64,000 nt of DNA. It comes from Aegilops tauschii subsp. strangulata (taxonomy: Eukaryota > Streptophyta > Magnoliopsida > Poales > Poaceae). Where the stretch lies: NCBI RefSeq assembly GCF_002575655.3, contig NC_053041.3, forward strand, positions 373,285,054 to 373,349,053, read 5' to 3'. A model generated the notes under the pieces. The model did not search any database, was not told where the DNA came from, and worked only from the letters and a program-made list of their open reading frames with translations. Shown here piece after piece: positions 43,837 through 54,501 of this stretch. Within the stretch, counting starts at the first letter, position 1; each line of letters starts with the position of its first letter. A program made the position numbers and the translations under genes.

Positions 43837-46313
43837 ATCTTTGCATTATGCCTAGCTAGGGCATAAAACGGTAGTGCTTGTTGGGAGGCAACCCAATGAA
43901 TAATATTTATTGTTGTCTTTTTCTTTCTGTTCTTGAGTGTTTGCACAATTATGCTACAATTATGATTGTGTTTTTTGTGTTTTAATTAGTGTTTGTGCCA
44001 AGTAGAGCCTTTGGGATAGCTTTGGTGTTAGTTGATTTGATCTTGTTGGAAAACAGAAACTTTTGCGTCCAGTAAAATAATTTTGAAAAATCACAGAAGC
44101 AACGAAAAATTCTGAACTTTTTACACAAGATTGATACACAAATTGCCTGTGTTGTCCTAATTTTCAGAACTTTTGGAGTTGTAGAAGTATGAGAACAATT
44201 CACATCTTTACAGACTGTTCTGTTTTTGGCAGATCCTGTTTTCTTTGCATTATGTGCTTATTTTGATTAATCTATGGTTTGGATTGGAGGTTATAAGTCA
44301 TGGTAAATTTAGAATAAAATATATATAATGCAATAACAAAATTGAATGGGTTTTCTACAGCACTTAAAATAAAGATTGTTTTTCTTATACTAACGGATCT
44401 CACGAAGGTTTTGTTGAGTTTTGTGTGATTGAAGATTTCAAGTTTTCGGTGAGATCGTGATGGCTGAAGGAATAAGGAGTAAGAAGAGCCTAAGATTGGT
44501 ATGCCCATGGCATCCCAAGCTATTATCTAAAGACAAGCAAGCAACTAAGCTTGGGGATGCCAGAGTGGCATCCCCTCTTTCTTCTAACGACCATCAGTAT
44601 TTTACTTGTAGCTATATTTTTATTCGTCACATATCATGAGTTTTGCTTGCAGCGACTTGTATGATATGAGTCTTTGATTGTTTTGCTTTTTATTTTGTGT
44701 CATGAATCCTTGCTGGACACACCTATCTAAGAGAGCCAAAATTATGCTATGACTTGTTAGAATTGCTCTCTAGGCTTCACTTAAACCTTTATGAGCTATG
44801 CAATTGCTCTAGTGCTTCACTTATATCTTTTTTAGCACGGTGTGCTTTAGTATTTTTGAAGAAATGCTCTCATGCTTCACTTAGATTTATTGAGAGTTAG
44901 TAATTTTTTTAAGAAATTCTCTCTTGCTTCACTTAAATTATTTTGAGAGAAGAAAAATTTTATGCTCATGTTCTTCACTTAGATTTGTTTGAGCTATCAA
45001 AAGCAACATATGAAATTAGTCCCAAAGTGATAGATATTCAAGAGGGATATAATAAAAACTTTCATGAAGATCATTGGACAAAATAAACTTGATTCCTTGT
45101 AATAGTTTTGTGCTATGATGATATAATATGTGAGCCAAGTTCATGAGTAATTATGCTTTAGTAAGAATATTGGTGTTCAAGTTTGTGATTCCCTATGCAA
45201 GCACGAAAGTCAATAGTTATGCAATGAAATTACATCCTACTTATGGTGCATTATTCGGTGTTAGTTATGCTTAATGCTCGCTTATGAGATTTTTCCTTTC
45301 TTGGTTTGTCGCTTCCCAATCTTTTGCTAGCCTTCATTTTGCACCAAGTATGATCTCTACTTGTGCATGCAAAATCCTTAAACCAGTTTTGCCATATGAG
45401 TCCACTATACCTATCTATATACGGTATTCTTTTGACGTTCTAAGCAAATTTGTATGTGCCATCTCTAATTTTCAAAATAACTTTCTCTTTTGTGTGGTCG
45501 TACTGCTAATGAAACGGTAGGGGTGGCTGATATATTTCCATGCTAGATGTGTTATTCTAAAGATGAGTGTTTATTCACTTGTCATTGCACGAGAGTACGG
45601 CAAAGGTATTAGGGACAACCAGTCCCGAAATGAAAAATGAATTTACTTTATGTTGTCAAATAATAAATTCCTTGGAAAGTGTTGGTATGGAAGGCACCCG
45701 TGAATACGGCTAGCCATGGAAAGTGAAAGTATGCTGGAAAAAGGAATAAACTTTATTTTCTGTTTGGGAAACGCCTATGATATATCTAGCATGGAAAGTA
45801 TTGGGAACTACTCGATCGTTTTCCTTGACAGGAAAAGCATGCCACCCAAAATGTTTTATCTCTACCTTTTTCGCTTTGAGCTCTGGCACCTCTACAAATC
45901 CCTACTTCCCTCTGTGAAGGGCATTTCTATTTTACTTTATGCAATTTTTATTTTTGAGTCTCTATCTTCTCTTATAAAGCACCAACTAAGGAGCACTATG
46001 ATCGTACTTGAGCATTGGGTGTAGCTAATATGCGAGTGTGTTTCGTGAATGGATCAATGATTGAGCATAATGGGCTAGGGATAACTTGCTTTAATGTTGA
46101 TATTTTGAAAGACATGGTTGCTTGTTGATATGCTTGAGTATTGAAATATTCATGTCAAAACTAGACTATTGCTTTGAATCATATAAAAGTCCAAATGTCC
46201 ATGCTACAAAGAAAAGAATATGTGATGAATATGTTAGGCAACATTCCACGTAAAAAATTCTGTTTTTATCATTTACCTACTCGAGCACGAGCAGGAATTA
46301 AGCTTGGGGATGC
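43837..46313 (+). other. Element C interior, 3' non-coding part
   Basis: The order of segments is the same as in element A 7028-9605 (CCTAGCTAGGG block, TTTGTGCCAAGTAGAGCC block, GGGATGCC block, polypurine AAGCTTGGGGATGC), but divergence is high. No ORF is recognised. Confidence 0.7.
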
Positions 46314-47905
46314 TGATAAGTCTCCAACGTATCTAGAAATTTTGATTTTTCCATGTTGTTATATTATCATTCTTGGATGTTTTACAATCATTTTATAGCA
46401 TCTTTATATCATTTTCTGGGACTAACCTATTGACATAGTGCCTAGTGCCAGTTGTTGTTTTTTGCTTATTTTTTACTTCGCAGAAAATCAATACCAAATG
46501 GAGTCCAAACACAACAAAACATTTTGGAGAATTTTTTTGGACTAGACGGCACAAGATGGGTCGAAGAAGTACCAAAGGGGTGCCCCGAGGGGGGGCACAA
46601 CCCACCTGGGGGCCCAGGCACGCCCTGTTGGGTAGTGCCCACCCTGGTGGCCTCCCGCGCCGCCTCTTTACTCTATAAATACCCCAATATTCCAGAAACC
46701 CTAGGGGAGTCGACAAAGATCAATTCCAGCCGCCACAAGTTCCAGAACCACCAGATCCACTCTAGACACCATCACGGAGGGGTTCGTCATCCTCATTGGT
46801 GCCTCTCCGATGATGCGTGAGTAGTTCATTGTAGACCTACGGGTCCGTAATTAGTATCTAGATGGCTTCCTCTCTCTCTCTCTCTCTCTTTTGGTTCTCA
46901 ATACAATGGTCTCTCGGAGATATATTTGACGTAACTCTTTTTTTGCAGTGTGTTTATTGGGATCCGATGAACTTTGAGTTTATGATCAGATCTATGTTTT
47001 TATCCATGGAAGCTATTTGAGTCTTTTGATCTCTTATTTGCCTGATTACTTATAGCCTCGTATTTCTTCTTCGAATCTTTGGTTTAGTTAGGCCAACTAG
47101 ATCGATTTTTCTTGCCATGGGAAGTGGTGCCTTGTGATGGGTTCGATCTTACGGTTCTTGATCCGAGTGACAGAAGGGGAACCGAGACGTATGTATCATT
47201 TCTATTAAGCATAACAAGATGGGGTCTATTTCTACATAAATAGATCTTGTATACATCATGTCATCGTTCTTATTGCATTAGTCCGTTTCTCCATGAACTT
47301 AATACACTAGATGCATGCTGGATAGCCGTCGATGTGTGGAGTAATAGTAGTAGATGCAGGCAGGAGTCGGTCTACTAATCTTGGACGTGATGCTTATATA
47401 ACGGTCATTGCCTGGATATTGTCATGATTATTTTAAGTTCTATCAATTGCCCGACAGTAATTTGTTCACCCACCGTATACTATTTTTCTCAAGAGAAGCC
47501 ACTAGTGAAATCTACGCCCCCGGGTCTCTTCCTTATCATATTTGCCTTTGAGATCTATTTTTATTCGCTTTTATTTTCAGATCCATATTTCCAAAAAACC
47601 CAAAATACCTTGCTGCACTTTATTTTATTTTGCATTTATTCGCGATCTATTTATCCAATCTATCATATTTTTATCCCGTCAACTCGACAATTTCTGGCAC
47701 CGTTACCCGAAAGGGATTGACAAGCCCTTTAACACGTCGGGTTGGATGTATTTTTTCTTTGTGTGTGGGTACCGTTTACGTCGTGTTGCGTGATTCTCCT
47801 ACTGGTTTGATGACCTTGGTGTCATCACTGAGGGAAATACCTACCGTCGCTGTGCTGCATCTCCTTCCTCTTTGGGGAAATACCGACGTAGTTCAAGCCG
47901 CATCA
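46314..47905 (+). repeat. 3' LTR of element C (1592 bp)
   Basis: It starts TGATAAGTCTCCAACG and ends AGCCGCATCA. The TATA box is at 46674, the (CT)n run near 46871. Confidence 0.9.
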
Positions 47906-48678
47906 ATCACCCAGAACCAAATTAATAGCAAGTTGTTCGGATCGGAGAGTAATATTATTTCTGACGGCATGGATGATGCACAAATAGATATGGTACTTCC
48001 TAAAAATAAAGTAGACGTACTTGAAGCACGCAATTACGTCCATGGCCAGCCATTTCTTTTTTGGCGAGTACTTTGATGAGTGCAGTTCCAGTTGCCACGC
48101 ATTATATAAATATTGCATGGATCTAATGTTAGCAGGTCATCATATTCTGCTAGTCTACTACAACAGATGTCATTTCCGACATGATCCTGTTTCCATCAGT
48201 GTGGATTTTGAGGACTTACATCTCTTCTTCAACCTCAACGTGCTCGATGCCACTCTTCTTAGATACCTGATTTTGTAAGTACTTAACAAACTCTGATCAA
48301 CTTCTCCATACAAGGTTGTAAATGATAGACAACAACTACATTTTTTTCCTTTTAGGGGATTGCACACGCAGAGAAGAAAAAGGGAGAGTGTGTATTTCAT
48401 AGGTCCTGCATTAGCAAATGGCACAACACAACATTACATAGATCATGCAGACTAAGGCATAGCCTAGGGGTGGGAAGGGGCTGATGCCTTCCCACCCTCC
48501 CAGGTTCAAGGCATGGTACTTGCAATTTGGGTTTGTTGCACCAATTATACTGTAAGGGGTTCCCTTATAGTCTTTCTGTCAAAAAAAATGATGAACGGCA
48601 GTGGGCCATTAACATGGTCGCCCGTATCTTCCAAAACACGTCCCATGTAAAAGCATTTCTCTGGCCATATCATATTCG
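47906..48678 (+). pseudogene. Remnant of the old gene, piece 3 of 3 (Ulp1-protease-like)
   Basis: The reading frame left at 21504 resumes (QNQINSKLFGSESN), shifts frame near 48060, and gives HDPVSISVDFEDLHLFFNLN, then LDATLLRYLIL, to a GTAAGT donor at 48275. A TTTTAG acceptor at 48351-48355 opens another exon (VYFIGPALANGTTQHYIDHA), interrupted by a SINE-like insertion (48456-48588). The exon continues with AINMVARIFQNTSHVKAF to a GTAAGG donor at 48679. The pattern 'FEDL...LF....LD..LLR' followed by 'FIGP' resembles the segment before the catalytic domain in grass Ulp1-like (SUMO protease, C48) genes carried by Mutator-like elements. The catalytic residues would be further right, and I do not see them. 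Confidence 0.4.
48456..48588 (+). mobile_element. Probable SINE (about 133 bp)
   Basis: A short element with an A-box-like TAGCCTAGGGG, a B-box-like AGGTTCAAGGC at 48502-48512, and a 3' end CTTTCTGTC followed by eight A's. These are the marks of a tRNA-type plant SINE. I cannot find a clear target-site duplication. It lies inside an exon of the old gene. Confidence 0.5.
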
Positions 48679-48741
48679 GTAAGGCAAATAAACAACCACG
48701 CATACACTAATTATCGTTTAGATTTCGACATAATTCGTAAG

Positions 48742-50213
48742 AGAAAGGATCGATATGGTTGACTAGAGGGGGGGGTGAATAGGCAACTACCAAGTTGTAA
48801 CTTCTCTTATCAAATTAGGGTTAGCAACAAATAGGTTGTCTAGATATGCAACTAGATGAGCAAGCTATATGATGCTAACAATACAAGCAACACAAGCAAG
48901 CAAAGGATACAACACAATAATAACTTGCACAAAGTAAAGGTAAGAAATAACCACAAGTGGAGCCGGTGGAGATGAGGATGTGTTACCGAAGTTCCTTCCC
49001 TTTGATGGGAAGTACGTCTCCGTTGGGGTGGTGTGTAAGCGCATTGCTCCCCAAGAAGCCACCATATTCTCCTCACGCCCTCAAACAATGCGAGATGCCA
49101 TGATTCCACTAGTTGTGCCCTTGAAGGCGGCGACCAAACCTTTACAAACAAGGTTGGGGCAATCTCCACAACTTAATTGGAGGCTCCCAACAACACCACG
49201 AAGCTTCACCACAATGGAATGTGGCTCCGAGGTGACCTCAACCGTCTAGGGTGCTCAAGCACCCAAGAATAACAAGATCCGCATGGAATTGGTGGGGGGA
49301 ATCAAATTTCTCTTGGTGGAAGTGTAGATTGGGGCCTTCTCAAACAAATCCCTAGAAATTCAACAAGTTTTTTTTGACTATAAATAGTAGGGTAAAACCC
49401 CACTGCAATTTTTATTCATAAAGGAAAGTCAACAAGTTTGATTGACTAGGGAGAGAGATCAAGCGAAATTGAGCTTTGGAGCAACAATGGAGTTTGGGGG
49501 AGGAAGAGGTGAGTCTTCTTGAGGAAGAAGACCCCTTTTTATTGTGGGGAACAAATCCAACTGTTACGCTCTTCTCAGCCCGCACACAAGCAGTACTAAT
49601 GCTATGGGAGTGGTACTACCGCTTCCTACAGTATGTCAAGGAGAAAGAGGAAAGAAGGGAGAACACAACGTCGAGCGGTAGTAGCAGCGGTGGTAGGGGC
49701 GGTACTACCGCCTCTACTGCTACTCCCACTTCCGCCCGTCCTGCAGGGTCTACCGAGGTTGCACGGTAGAGACCCTGAGGTACAACCGTAGAACCTGACA
49801 CGGAAAGTCGAGATCACAGCAGTGAGCACTAGTACAAGCGGAAGTAGCTGCGGTACTACCGCTGCCGCCCGCGGTACTACCGCTTGCAGCTCTCCACCAC
49901 TTCTTTAGCAAAACAGATGGACTACTCCAAAGAAGTGGAAAGATAAGATGGGTGCAATATGAGTGTGTACGTGATGATTCCACCCAAAAATTTGCGAAGC
50001 GGACCCCCTCTTGATAGTATGATTTTCCCTACGACGCAAGTCCACCGAAAAAGAAATGCAGGAAAGAAAACCGTCTTCACTCTGAAACTCTGAGGGGCTT
50101 GAAGCATCTTGTGCCATATGTTTGATAATCTGAAATGCTCAATGAACATGATTAGTCCGCGAACACATTGTCATCAATCACCAAAACTACTTAGGGAGAA
50201 ATATGCCCTAACA
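48742..50213 (-). repeat. 3' LTR of element F
   Basis: About 1.47 kb. The right edge (minus-strand TGTTAGGG) is clear, but the left edge is approximate. It contains several GCGGTACTACCGC-type near-palindromes between 49610 and 49885, a motif often seen in Triticeae repeats. Confidence 0.55.
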
Positions 50214-50742
50214 ATCTCTCTCTTTTTGGTGGATTGATGACAACATGGGATTTGCACTAAAGATATAGCAAAAAGGTGTGCAAACCCACATTCTACAAAA
50301 TATAGACGGGCTCCGCCTAGATGTGCACTAATTTAGATTTGATTTTGAAGTGCAAAGTGCAATATTTAGGATCAACACCCCCTATATTTTATAGACCAAG
50401 CAATACTTGCAAAAACATAATAAGCATTTTAGCAGGCAAGTAATAACATGTGGGCATACGGATAATGCCATAACCATAAGATACATCTCACATGCAATGG
50501 CAAATAATAACATGAATTACTCGACATATTAGATAGAGATAGGGTAGCTCATATGTCTCACACCATATGGTCTCAAACTCATAAGACAGACACATGAAAT
50601 AGTTCGAGCGAGGAAAGCAACGGCAAATAAGAGGACACACACTCGACACAAGGCACAACAAATCCCTAAACACTCTCCCCCTCTGGCATCGAGACACCAA
50701 AAGGGCAGAGAGTACACCTAAGAACGAAGGTGGTAGCAGTAC

Positions 50743-51306
50743 TCCACAACATCACCAATCGTGCTCCTCCTCCTCAGACTCCTCTGCAGCAGGTGGTGGA
50801 CCTCCAGTTCCCTCATCAGAATCAGTCCATGGGCAGAGCTGCCTGATCCAAGCATCATCATCGGTGATCGTGTCCTTGGAGCCACTAGCAACGTAGAGGC
50901 CAACCTACCTCATGATGGCCTTATCTCGACTTTGGGCCTTCTTTGCTTCCATGTGAGCCTTGTACTGTCCCTTTGCCTGGAAGCAAAACAACTTCATCTT
51001 CTGCTTGAGCTTCTTAGCCGAAGAGTGCTCCTCTGACGGTGGCTCATAGTCCGACTCGTCATCCTCATCAGACCTGACAATGTCACTCTCTAGGGGAGTA
51101 GGAGCAGAAGTCCCCCACTTCTCTTTCTGTCTCACCTGAATAACATCATGAGATACTAAGGCCCCAGTGATAAGCTCCACATCTGGAAACAAAGAAGCCC
51201 ACGTCTCCTCAATGAGCTGCATCAAGTAAGGGCCATAGATGATGCACTTACACTCCATGACCGCACAGTGAAGTTCTGACCATATAACATGGGAAACATC
51301 CAACAC
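50743..51306 (-). pseudogene. C-terminal part of the element F protein, cut by element G
   Basis: The minus-strand frame starts LDVSHVIWSELHCAVMECKC and continues YGPYLMQLIEETWASLFPDV, followed by a basic segment, an acidic segment (SDEDDESDYEPPSEEHSS) and an acidic C-terminus. A TGA at 50905-50907 splits it from a further in-frame part reaching about 50755. It resembles the unknown proteins of some non-autonomous Triticeae LTR elements. It has no polymerase, protease or Gag motif that I can name. The true N-terminus lies beyond the insertion. Confidence 0.5.
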
Positions 51307-51314
51307 CTCCTGAG

Positions 51315-52902
51315 TGTTGGTGAACGTAGTAATTTCAAAATTTTCCTAGGCACACACAGGATCATGGTGATGCATAGCAATGAGAGGGGAGAGTGTTGTC
51401 CACGTACCCTCGTAGACCGAAAGCGGAAGCGTTAGCACAACGCGGTTGATGTAGTCGTACGTCTTCACGATCTGACCGATCCAAGTACCGAACGTACGGC
51501 ACCTCCGAGTTCACCACACGTTCAGCTCGATGACGTCCCGCGAACTCCGATCCAGCAGAGCTTCACGAGAGAGTTCCGTCAGCACGACGGCGTGATGACG
51601 GTGATGGTGTTGCTACCAACGCAGGGCTTCGCCTAAGCATCGCTACGATATGACCGAGGTGGAATATGGTGGAGGGGGGCACCGCACACGGCTGGAATAG
51701 ATCAACAGATCAACTTTTGTGTCTTGGGGTGCCCCCTTGCCCCCGTATATAAAGGAGAAAGGGAGGAGGAGGCCGGCCCTAGGAGGGGCGTGCCAAGGGA
51801 GTAGGATTCTTACTCCTAGTAGGAGTAGGTTTCCTCCTTTGCTAGTCCAACTAGGAGAAGGGGGGAAAGGAGGGGAGGGGAGAAGGAAGGGAGAGGGGGC
51901 CCGCGCCCCAAAACCCTTGTCCAATTTGGACAGGGCTTGGGAGGGGGGCGCGCCACCTCCTGGCTGCTGCCTCTCCTTCCCACTAAGGCCCGTTAAGGCC
52001 CAATACTTCTTCCCCGTATTCCCGTAACTCCCCGATACTCCAAAAAATACCCGAATCACTCGGAACCTTTCCGATGTCCGAATATAGTCGTCCAATATAT
52101 CGATCTTTACGTCTCGACCATTTCGAGACTCCTCGTCCTGTCCCCGATCTCATCCAGGACTCCGAACTACATTCGGTACATCAAATCACATAAACTCATA
52201 ATATCGATCGTCACCGAACTTTAAGCGTGCTGACCCTACGGGTTCGAGAACTATGTAGACATGACCGAGACACGTCTCCGGTCAATAACCAATAGCGGAA
52301 CCTGGATGCTCATATTGGCTCCCACATATTCTACGAAGATATTTATCGGTCAAACCGCATAACAACATATGTTGTTCCCTTTGTCATCGGTATGTTACTT
52401 GCCCGAGGTTCGATCGTCGGTATCTCAATACCTAGTTCAATCTCGTTACCGGAAAGTCTCTTTACTCGTTCCGTAATACATCATCCCGCAACTAACTCAT
52501 TAGTTACAATGCTTGCAAGGCTTATAGTGATGTGCATTACCGAGTGGGCCTAGAGATACCTCTCCGACAATCGGAGTGACAAATCCTAATCTCGAAATAC
52601 GCCAACTCAACAAGTACCTTCGGAGACACCTGTAGAGCACCTTTATAATCACCCAGTTATGTTGTGACGTTTGGTAGCACACAAAGTGTTCCTCCGGTAA
52701 ACGGGAGTTGCATAATCTCATAGTCATAGGAACATGTATAAGTCATGAAGAAAGCAATAGCAACATACTGAACGATCAAGCGCTAAGCTAACGGAATGGG
52801 TCAAGTCAATCACATCATTCTCCTAATGACGTGATCTCGTTAATAAAATGACAACTCATGTCTATGGCTAGGAAACATAACCATCTTTGATTAACGAGCT
52901 AG
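51315..52902 (-). mobile_element. Element G: BARE/WIS/Angela-like Copia LTR, minus strand, 5' part missing
   Basis: On the minus strand the LTR ends AGGAAAATTTTGAAATTACT and then CACCAACA at 51315, a well-known Angela/BARE end. Other hallmarks are TTTATATACGG (TATA) near 51745, GGTTATTGACCGGAGACG near 52285 and CCGGTAACGAGATTGAAC near 52445. No initiator-Met primer site follows at 51314, so this is a 3' or solo LTR. Its first 200-300 bases are absent where CACTA3 begins (52903), so they should lie beyond the other end of CACTA3. The possible target bases are CTGAG at 51310-51314. Confidence 0.75.
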
Positions 52903-54240
52903 CACAAAAAAAATACACTTCCGTGATGATACGTGTTTGTCACTGTAGGTCGCGTTTTTTGTCATGCATGTACATCCATGACAAATTTATGACAGAATCA
53001 AGATCGTCATACCTGTGCTGTCGTAGAAGTGTTCCATGACATTACCAAAATTATCATCACGGAAGTGTCCACTTCCATGACGATAAATCGCGCGTCACAG
53101 AAGTGTTTTCGTCAAGGGTGACCGACACGTGGCATCCACCATAACGGAACGCCGTTAAGCTATCGGGTCAGGTTTTGGATCCGATAACCCGTTAACAACC
53201 CCGACCAATGGGGATTTTCCAAGTGTAAAATCATCATTGGCTAGAGGAAACACGTGTCGGCTCATCGTTGGGACAGATGTCAGCCATTCATTGGACAGAA
53301 GGCGCCTATGATACGTCGACACGTGGCACGACCCAATAGAGGCCCATTCCTGTTAAAAGGCCGGCCCGTTTGACTTGGTCAAAAGGTGGCGGGCCGACCC
53401 ATGGAAAGCCTGTTAACGGCCTGTTCGCATATAGCCCATTTACAGCTCGCTATCCCAAGGCCCGTTACGCCCTATCCGAATTAGGCCCAGTAGCATCATC
53501 TGGGCCATCCAATATGATTCCAGCCCGTTTTCACTTCTGGCCCATGTATGGCCCATGACGTCTTTCAGCCCATATGAGGCCCTATATAACTCTTGGCCTA
53601 TTAACGGTCCGTGGTGAAACTGGCCCGTAATGAACAGTGTATCACTTTACACCCATTAACGGCCCGTGGTGAAACTGGCCCGTAATGAATAGTTTATCAC
53701 TTTATACCCATTAACGGCCCGTTATTCCGTTGGGCCGTTTCCAGCCCATGTTATCTTTCGGCCTTCTCAGAGCCCATTTATTCTTGGGCTCATTTCCAGC
53801 ATTCGTTTACTTACGGCCCGTTACTGTCATTTTCTGCTTGTGGGCCAAATTCAGCCCGTGGTTACAATCGGCCCGTTTGTGGTCCGTTAATACGTTGGGC
53901 CGTTTTCATAGCGTCATCAAATGCGGCCTATTAACGATGGCCCGTTATGGTCGGCCCATGAACGGGCGATTCCAACTCTAGCCCGTTTACGGCCATAATG
54001 CGGCCTGTTATTGGCCCATGTTTGGCCAATCGATCATACGGCCCGTATAAGGCCCATTGATGATACGGCCTGTAGAAGGCCCATTGTTTCTACGGCCCGT
54101 AGAAGGCCCATTGTTTCTACGACCCGCAGAAGGCATACTGTTTCTACGGCCCGTAGAAGGCCCACTGTTTCTACGGCCCGTAGGAGGCCCAGTGTCACTA
54201 TAGTAAATATTAGCCCATGGTTATTGTGGCCTAGTTTTAA
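52903..54240 (-). repeat. CACTA3 terminal and subterminal repeat region
   Basis: From 53330 to 54215, GGCCCGT / GGCCCAT / TTAACGG motifs occur every 20-40 bases in both orientations. The strictest tandem part (54040-54190) repeats ACGGCCCGTAGAAGGCCCA with a spacing of about 31 bp, five to six times. These are likely TnpA-binding arrays. Confidence 0.75.
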
Positions 54241-54501
54241 AAAATAGGTTATTGCAGCCACTAGCAAACCGCGAAAAAAGAACTGCACTGACTACAAGCA
54301 AACAAATAAACAAGACAACAAGGAAATAAATAAACAAGCAACTTATGCTAGGCTATCACGGCTATTACACATATTACATCCACTGGGCATAGAAGTTCGC
54401 CACCAGTGATCATAAAGCGCAACGAAGAAGCAGATTACAAAAACTGGGCACCATTGCAGCGTAACAAAATAATACTGAACCGAGACCACTTCCAAGACAA
54501 T

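Larger units (their letters stand above)
21505..47905 (+). mobile_element. Element C: Ty3/Gypsy LTR retrotransposon with gag-protease only
   Basis: LTRs are at 21505-23085 and 46314-47905. The flanks are ATCAT (21500-21504) and ATCAC (47906-47910), one difference in five. CACTA2 (23661-34846) and element E (36481-43740) are inserted in the interior, and removing them leaves about 8 kb. Coding content is a degraded gag followed in the same frame by a retropepsin. The frame ends at 43836, shortly after the E insertion, with no reverse transcriptase or integrase. The following 2.4 kb to the 3' LTR is non-coding and collinear with the 3' interiors of A and B. So C could supply Gag but needed polymerase from elsewhere. 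Confidence 0.9.
48742..51314 (-). mobile_element. Element F: LTR retrotransposon, 3' LTR and 3' interior only, minus strand
   Basis: On the minus strand, an interior ends in the polypurine run AAAAAGAGAGAGAT and is followed by an LTR that starts TGTTAGGGCATATTTCTCCC at 50213. The LTR runs left to about 48742 (TCACCCCCCCCTCTAGTC... end, as in several Triticeae families). Element G interrupts the interior at 51315, and the rest of F, including its 5' LTR, must lie to the right of the window. Confidence 0.6.

Noticed and set aside
49610..49885. GCGGTACTACCGC repeats as a binding array for a dedicated regulator
   Set aside because: Such near-palindromes are common in this Triticeae LTR type and no regular spacing is seen here.
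51643..52095. 150-codon minus-strand ORF
   Set aside because: It lies wholly inside the Angela-like LTR and covers its GC-rich promoter region. No protein family is recognised.
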